The notes beneath the pieces are model-generated. The model was not told the origin of the DNA. It worked only from the letters and a program-made list of their open reading frames with translations, and searched no databases. The translations under genes were made by a program, and so were the position numbers. Positions 7,326-9,853 of a DNA stretch of 9,853 nucleotides are shown here, in pieces (within the stretch, counting starts at the first letter, position 1; every line of letters starts with the position of its first letter). Origin of the DNA: an uncultured Lachnospiraceae bacterium (lineage in GTDB: Bacteria; Bacillota_A; Clostridia; Lachnospirales; Lachnospiraceae); contig CAMWMM010000143.1 in NCBI GenBank assembly GCA_947175285.1, positions 1 to 9,853 of the forward strand. Direction: 5' to 3'.

Positions 7326-8336
7326 TTGGCAAATAACGCATTTGGAATTGATTTGGGAACGAGCAATATCAAAATATACAATCGCGCAGATGACAGCGTT
7401 TTTGTGGAAAAGAATATGATTGCGATTGAGAACAAAAAAACATTGTTCGCATATGGTAATTCGGCATTTGAAATGTATGAGAAGACGCCGGGCAATATTC
7501 AGATTACCTATCCGTTAAACAATGGAGTCATTGCAGACATAAAGAACATGGAGACGCTCATAAAATATTTCATGATTGATTTAATGAAAGGAAGCATGCG
7601 TCCTGCTGATTATTATATTGCAGTGCCGTGGGATGTGACGGAAGTAGAGAAACTTGCTTTTAAAGACCTGATAAAGGATTCCGATGTGAAAGCCAAAAAG
7701 GTTATGGTAGTAGACAAGGCAGTTGCGGATGGCTTAGGACTTGGCATTGATGTCAAAAATTCCCAAGGTGTTCTTGTAGTGAATGTCGGTTTTGATACGA
7801 CAGAGATTTCCATTCTTTCACTTGGCGGTATTGTACTCAGTAAATTGGTGAAAGTCGGCGGCAAGAAGTTCGATGAAGCGATTAAAAATGCCGTGCGTCG
7901 TGAATACAGCCTGATTATCGGCGGTAAAACGGCAGAAAACGTAAAAATGGCGCTGCATGAGTTAGAAGCACAGAAGTGCGGTGCAGTTGTATACGGACGG
8001 GACATCGTGACAGGATTGCCGGTGGAACGTGAAATTCCGGTTTCCTTAGTGGATGAATGTTTGACGGAGCATTTTAACACGATTATTGATAATATTAAAG
8101 TCATTTTGGAGAGGACACCGCCGGAACTGGCTGCGGATATTTACAGAAACGGCGTATATCTGACGGGAGGCGCTTCTCAGGTGAATAAACTGGCTCAGCT
8201 TATGAGCAAGGGAACAGGGCTTAAAGTAAATGTTTCCGAACATCCGGTGGAGAGCGTTGCATTAGGACTTGCACAAATTATAAAGGATGATAATTATAAA
8301 TCAGTGGCTTATGCAATAGAAGGAATGAGTAAATGA
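7326..8336 (+). CDS. mreB: Divergent MreB-like rod shape-determining protein (actin family)
   Basis: MreB forms membrane-bound actin-like filaments that guide side-wall peptidoglycan synthesis. The 336-residue length is normal. Identity rests on phosphate-1 GIDLGTSN (7-14), VPWDVTEVEKLAF (100-112, where the family usually has VPxxITxVExRAV), SLGGIV (165-170), TGLPVEREI (229-237), RTPPELAADI (263-272) and the adenosine motif LTGGAS (279-284), plus the gene order mreB-mreC-mreD. Several ATPase residues differ. The usual EEPMAAAIG reads DKAVADGLG (130-138), placing K131 at the catalytic glutamate. Phosphate-2 DIGGGTTE reads NVGFDTTE (153-160), with Asp replaced by Asn. The two-residue hydrophobic membrane loop of Thermotoga MreB also seems absent near 91-94. 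ATP may thus be bound but poorly hydrolysed. Start is TTG. The stop overlaps mreC by 4 nt. Confidence 0.93.
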   Translation: MANNAFGIDLGTSNIKIYNRADDSVFVEKNMIAIENKKTLFAYGNSAFEMYEKTPGNIQITYPLNNGVIADIKNMETLIKYFMIDLMKGSMRPADYYIAVPWDVTEVEKLAFKDLIKDSDVKAKKVMVVDKAVADGLGLGIDVKNSQGVLVVNVGFDTTEISILSLGGIVLSKLVKVGGKKFDEAIKNAVRREYSLIIGGKTAENVKMALHELEAQKCGAVVYGRDIVTGLPVEREIPVSLVDECLTEHFNTIIDNIKVILERTPPELAADIYRNGVYLTGGASQVNKLAQLMSKGTGLKVNVSEHPVESVALGLAQIIKDDNYKSVAYAIEGMSK

Positions 8337-9199
8337 GTCCAATTATGAAAAGAAAGGGAGAAAAATTTTCTCTGCCCGGTAAGTATCTCCTTTTTATTTT
8401 AACAATTTTATGTACCGGAATGGTGCTTTTGACTTTTAATACAACAATTTTCAGCGGTCCTTTAAGTATGATAGCAGGATATACGGTAGTACCGTTTGAA
8501 GAGGGAATCAGTGCAATCGGAAGCTTTCTTCGCAGCCGTTCGGAAGAACTGGGACAGATTCGGGAATTAATTGCGGAAAATGAATCGTTAAAGGAACAGG
8601 TTGACGAACTGACAATAGAAAATACAAGATTGCAGCAGGATCGTTATGAACTGACAAATCTGCGGGAATTATATAACCTTGATGCTCAATATGATGAATA
8701 TGATAAAATCGGAGCAAGAATCATTGCAAGGGATTCCGGCAACTGGTTTTATTCTTTTGTGATTAACAAAGGAGAGGATGACGGGCTGTCAGTTGATATG
8801 AACGTAATGGCGGGAAGCGGGCTGGTAGGCCGCGTAGTAGATATCGGACCAAACTGGGCAAAAGTGAAATCTATTATTGCGGATGATTCCAATGTCAGTG
8901 CGATGGTACTATCCAGTTCCGATAATATGATTGTTACCGGAGATTTGAAATTATATGCGTCAGGAGTCATTTCTTTTGAACAGTTAATTGACAGTGCCGA
9001 TGTAGTAGTAGAGGGCGACAAGATTGTGACTTCTAATATCAGCGATAAATATCTTCCGGGCATTTTAATCGGTTATATCAGCTCGATTAACAAAGATGCC
9101 AATAATCTGACAAAATCAGGATATATTACGCCTGCTGTGGATTTTGAACATTTGGAAGAAGTTCTTGTGATTTTGGAGCAAAAACAAACTGTTGATTAA
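8333..9199 (+). CDS. mreC: Rod shape-determining protein MreC
   Basis: MreC is the extracytoplasmic scaffold of the elongasome that links MreB and MreD to the penicillin-binding protein. The 288 residues show a short basic N-terminus, one membrane segment (about 17-36), a coiled coil (about 65-115, with heptad-like Leu/Ile spacing and many Glu), and a beta-rich region with the family motifs INKGEDDGLSVDMNVM (144-159), GLVGRVVDIG (163-172), LPGILIGYIS (241-250) and a final TPAVDFEHLEEVLVI (266-280). The topology is single-pass with the bulk outside. The ATG overlaps the mreB stop (ATGA) and has GAAGGA (8319-8324) 8 nt upstream, so this start is well supported. ATG at 8345 is a less likely alternative. 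mreD follows after 20 nt. Confidence 0.97.
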   Translation: MSPIMKRKGEKFSLPGKYLLFILTILCTGMVLLTFNTTIFSGPLSMIAGYTVVPFEEGISAIGSFLRSRSEELGQIRELIAENESLKEQVDELTIENTRLQQDRYELTNLRELYNLDAQYDEYDKIGARIIARDSGNWFYSFVINKGEDDGLSVDMNVMAGSGLVGRVVDIGPNWAKVKSIIADDSNVSAMVLSSSDNMIVTGDLKLYASGVISFEQLIDSADVVVEGDKIVTSNISDKYLPGILIGYISSINKDANNLTKSGYITPAVDFEHLEEVLVILEQKQTVD

Positions 9200-9206
9200 C
9201 CGGAAA

Positions 9207-9212
9207 AGGGAG
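9207..9212 (+). promoter_or_regulatory. Ribosome binding site fixing the TTG start of mreD
   Basis: AGGGAG lies 7 nt before the TTG at 9220. The ATG at 9213 is out of frame with mreD, directly abuts the site and opens only a short overlapping frame, so the TTG is preferred. Confidence 0.8.
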
Positions 9213-9219
9213 ATGTGCA

Positions 9220-9738
9220 TTGAGACGTCTATTTGTTACCGCTTTTTTTATTTTCATATGTTTCCTGTTACAGTGCACCGTATTCAGAACACTTGCTTTT
9301 GGCGGAATTGTGCCCAATCTTTTAATTGTGCTGACAGCATCGTTCGGATTTATGCGCGGAGAGAAAACAGGACTGCTTATCGGTTTTTTCAGCGGTCTGT
9401 TAATTGATATTTTTTTTGGCTCGGTTATTGGTTTTTATGCTTTGCTTTATATGTATATTGGATATGCCAACGGAAAATTCAGCGCAATTTTTTATCCGGA
9501 GGATATCAAACTGCCGATTACTTTAATTTTGTGCAGTGACTTTTTTTACGGTTTTGTCTGTTATGTAATTTTGTTTTTATTACGTGGGAAATTTGATTTT
9601 ACGTATTATTTTTTACATATTATTCTGCCTGAAATGGTTTATACGGTTGTTGTGACGTTGTTTTTGTATCCGATTATTTTGTGGGTAAACAAAGGATTGG
9701 AGAGCAGAGAGAAGAGAGGCGAAAAGAAGTTTGTTTGA
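9220..9738 (+). CDS. mreD: Rod shape-determining protein MreD
   Basis: MreD is the polytopic membrane component of the elongasome, working with MreC. The 172 residues are strongly hydrophobic, with about five or six membrane segments (near 4-24, 30-45, 50-65, 69-82, 98-121 and 130-156) and a basic C-terminal tail (ESREKRGEKK), which suggests that end is cytoplasmic. The motif GFFSGLLIDIFFGSVIGFYAL (54-74) has the Gly/Asp/Gly pattern typical of MreD. Start is TTG. The DNA is notably T-rich, as expected from Phe- and Leu-rich helices. The 3' end overlaps the next reading frame by 8 nt, consistent with coupled translation. Confidence 0.93.
   Translation: MRRLFVTAFFIFICFLLQCTVFRTLAFGGIVPNLLIVLTASFGFMRGEKTGLLIGFFSGLLIDIFFGSVIGFYALLYMYIGYANGKFSAIFYPEDIKLPITLILCSDFFYGFVCYVILFLLRGKFDFTYYFLHIILPEMVYTVVVTLFLYPIILWVNKGLESREKRGEKKFV
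9714..9719 (+). promoter_or_regulatory. Possible ribosome binding site for the downstream PBP gene
   Basis: GAGAGG within the end of mreD lies 11 nt before the TTG at 9731. The spacing is on the long side, so coupling to mreD termination may matter as much as this site. Confidence 0.45.
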
Positions 9739-9853
9739 AGAAGTTTGGGAGCATTTAAAAGAAAATATATTCAATATGGTAACTTCCAGACTTCTTGTGC
9801 TTCTTATTGTTGTTCTGGGGCTTGGAAGTTATCTGATTTACACTATATTTCAA
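9731..9853 (+). CDS. Probable penicillin-binding protein 2, N-terminus only (cut by window)
   Basis: The reading frame from the TTG at 9731 is open to the window edge and gives 41 residues beginning LFEEVWEHLK (the first read as Met), then the membrane anchor LLVLLIVVLGLGSYLIYTIF (21-40). A short charged cytoplasmic tail followed by one membrane helix is how class B penicillin-binding proteins begin. The gene directly after mreD in this arrangement is normally PBP2, the elongasome transpeptidase (often called mrdA). No catalytic motif is in view, so the call rests on context and topology. The start overlaps mreD by 8 nt. A start at the in-frame ATG at 9776 would leave almost no cytoplasmic tail and is less likely. 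Confidence 0.7.
   Translation, partial: MFEEVWEHLKENIFNMVTSRLLVLLIVVLGLGSYLIYTIFQ

Noticed and set aside
7613..8104. 163-codon open frame on the minus strand opposite mreB
   Set aside because: It lies wholly within mreB, is rich in Ser/Thr as expected of a shadow frame, and has no recognisable motif or ribosome binding site.
9192..9407. 71-codon + strand frame overlapping mreD
   Set aside because: It is out of frame with mreD, which has clear MreD membrane topology and its own ribosome binding site. The alternative product has no recognisable feature.
1..9853. Mobile elements, CRISPR, tRNA or rRNA genes, defence or biosynthetic systems
   Set aside because: Nearly all the DNA is accounted for by core genes on one strand, and I see no transposase, terminal repeats, repeat-spacer pattern or cloverleaf sequence in the short gaps.

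Overview
The window is a gene-dense stretch of about 43% GC by eye, with every gene on the + strand. It looks like a Gram-positive anaerobe of the class Clostridia, most probably Lachnospiraceae. The basis is protein style and gene order: a MutL with an endonuclease active site, a PLP enzyme of the methionine gamma-lyase/YnbB family after miaA, and a DUF4321-radC-mreBCD-PBP block. The taxonomic assignment is inference from family knowledge, not a database result.

Region 1 (1-6189) is a tight maintenance and translation cluster: mutS (5' end outside the window), mutL, miaA and the PLP-enzyme gene. Gaps are 6 nt and 11 nt, then a 4-nt overlap, so co-transcription and translational coupling are likely. 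MutS recognises mismatches. MutL carries the endonuclease motifs expected in bacteria that lack MutH. Both proteins carry sliding-clamp-binding peptides. MiaA prenylates A37 of tRNAs that read UNN codons.

Region 2 (6190-6290) is the longest non-coding gap, 101 nt. It is AT-rich and holds a plausible extended -10 promoter, so a second transcription unit probably begins here.

Region 3 (6291-9853) is a membrane and cell-shape block: a small DUF4321 membrane protein, radC, mreB, mreC, mreD and the first 41 codons of what is probably the class B penicillin-binding protein PBP2 (cut by the window end). MreB, MreC, MreD and PBP2 are parts of the elongasome, which directs side-wall peptidoglycan synthesis. 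mreB and mreD, and probably the PBP gene, start with TTG behind Shine-Dalgarno sequences.

The most unusual feature is the MreB protein. Its fold motifs are recognisable, but the site of the usual catalytic glutamate reads Lys and the phosphate-2 loop is changed (Asp to Asn, Gly-Gly to Phe-Asp). This suggests a filament protein with altered or lost ATP hydrolysis. I see no mobile elements, CRISPR arrays, tRNAs, rRNAs or defence systems. Apart from the MreB this is an ordinary core-genome region.
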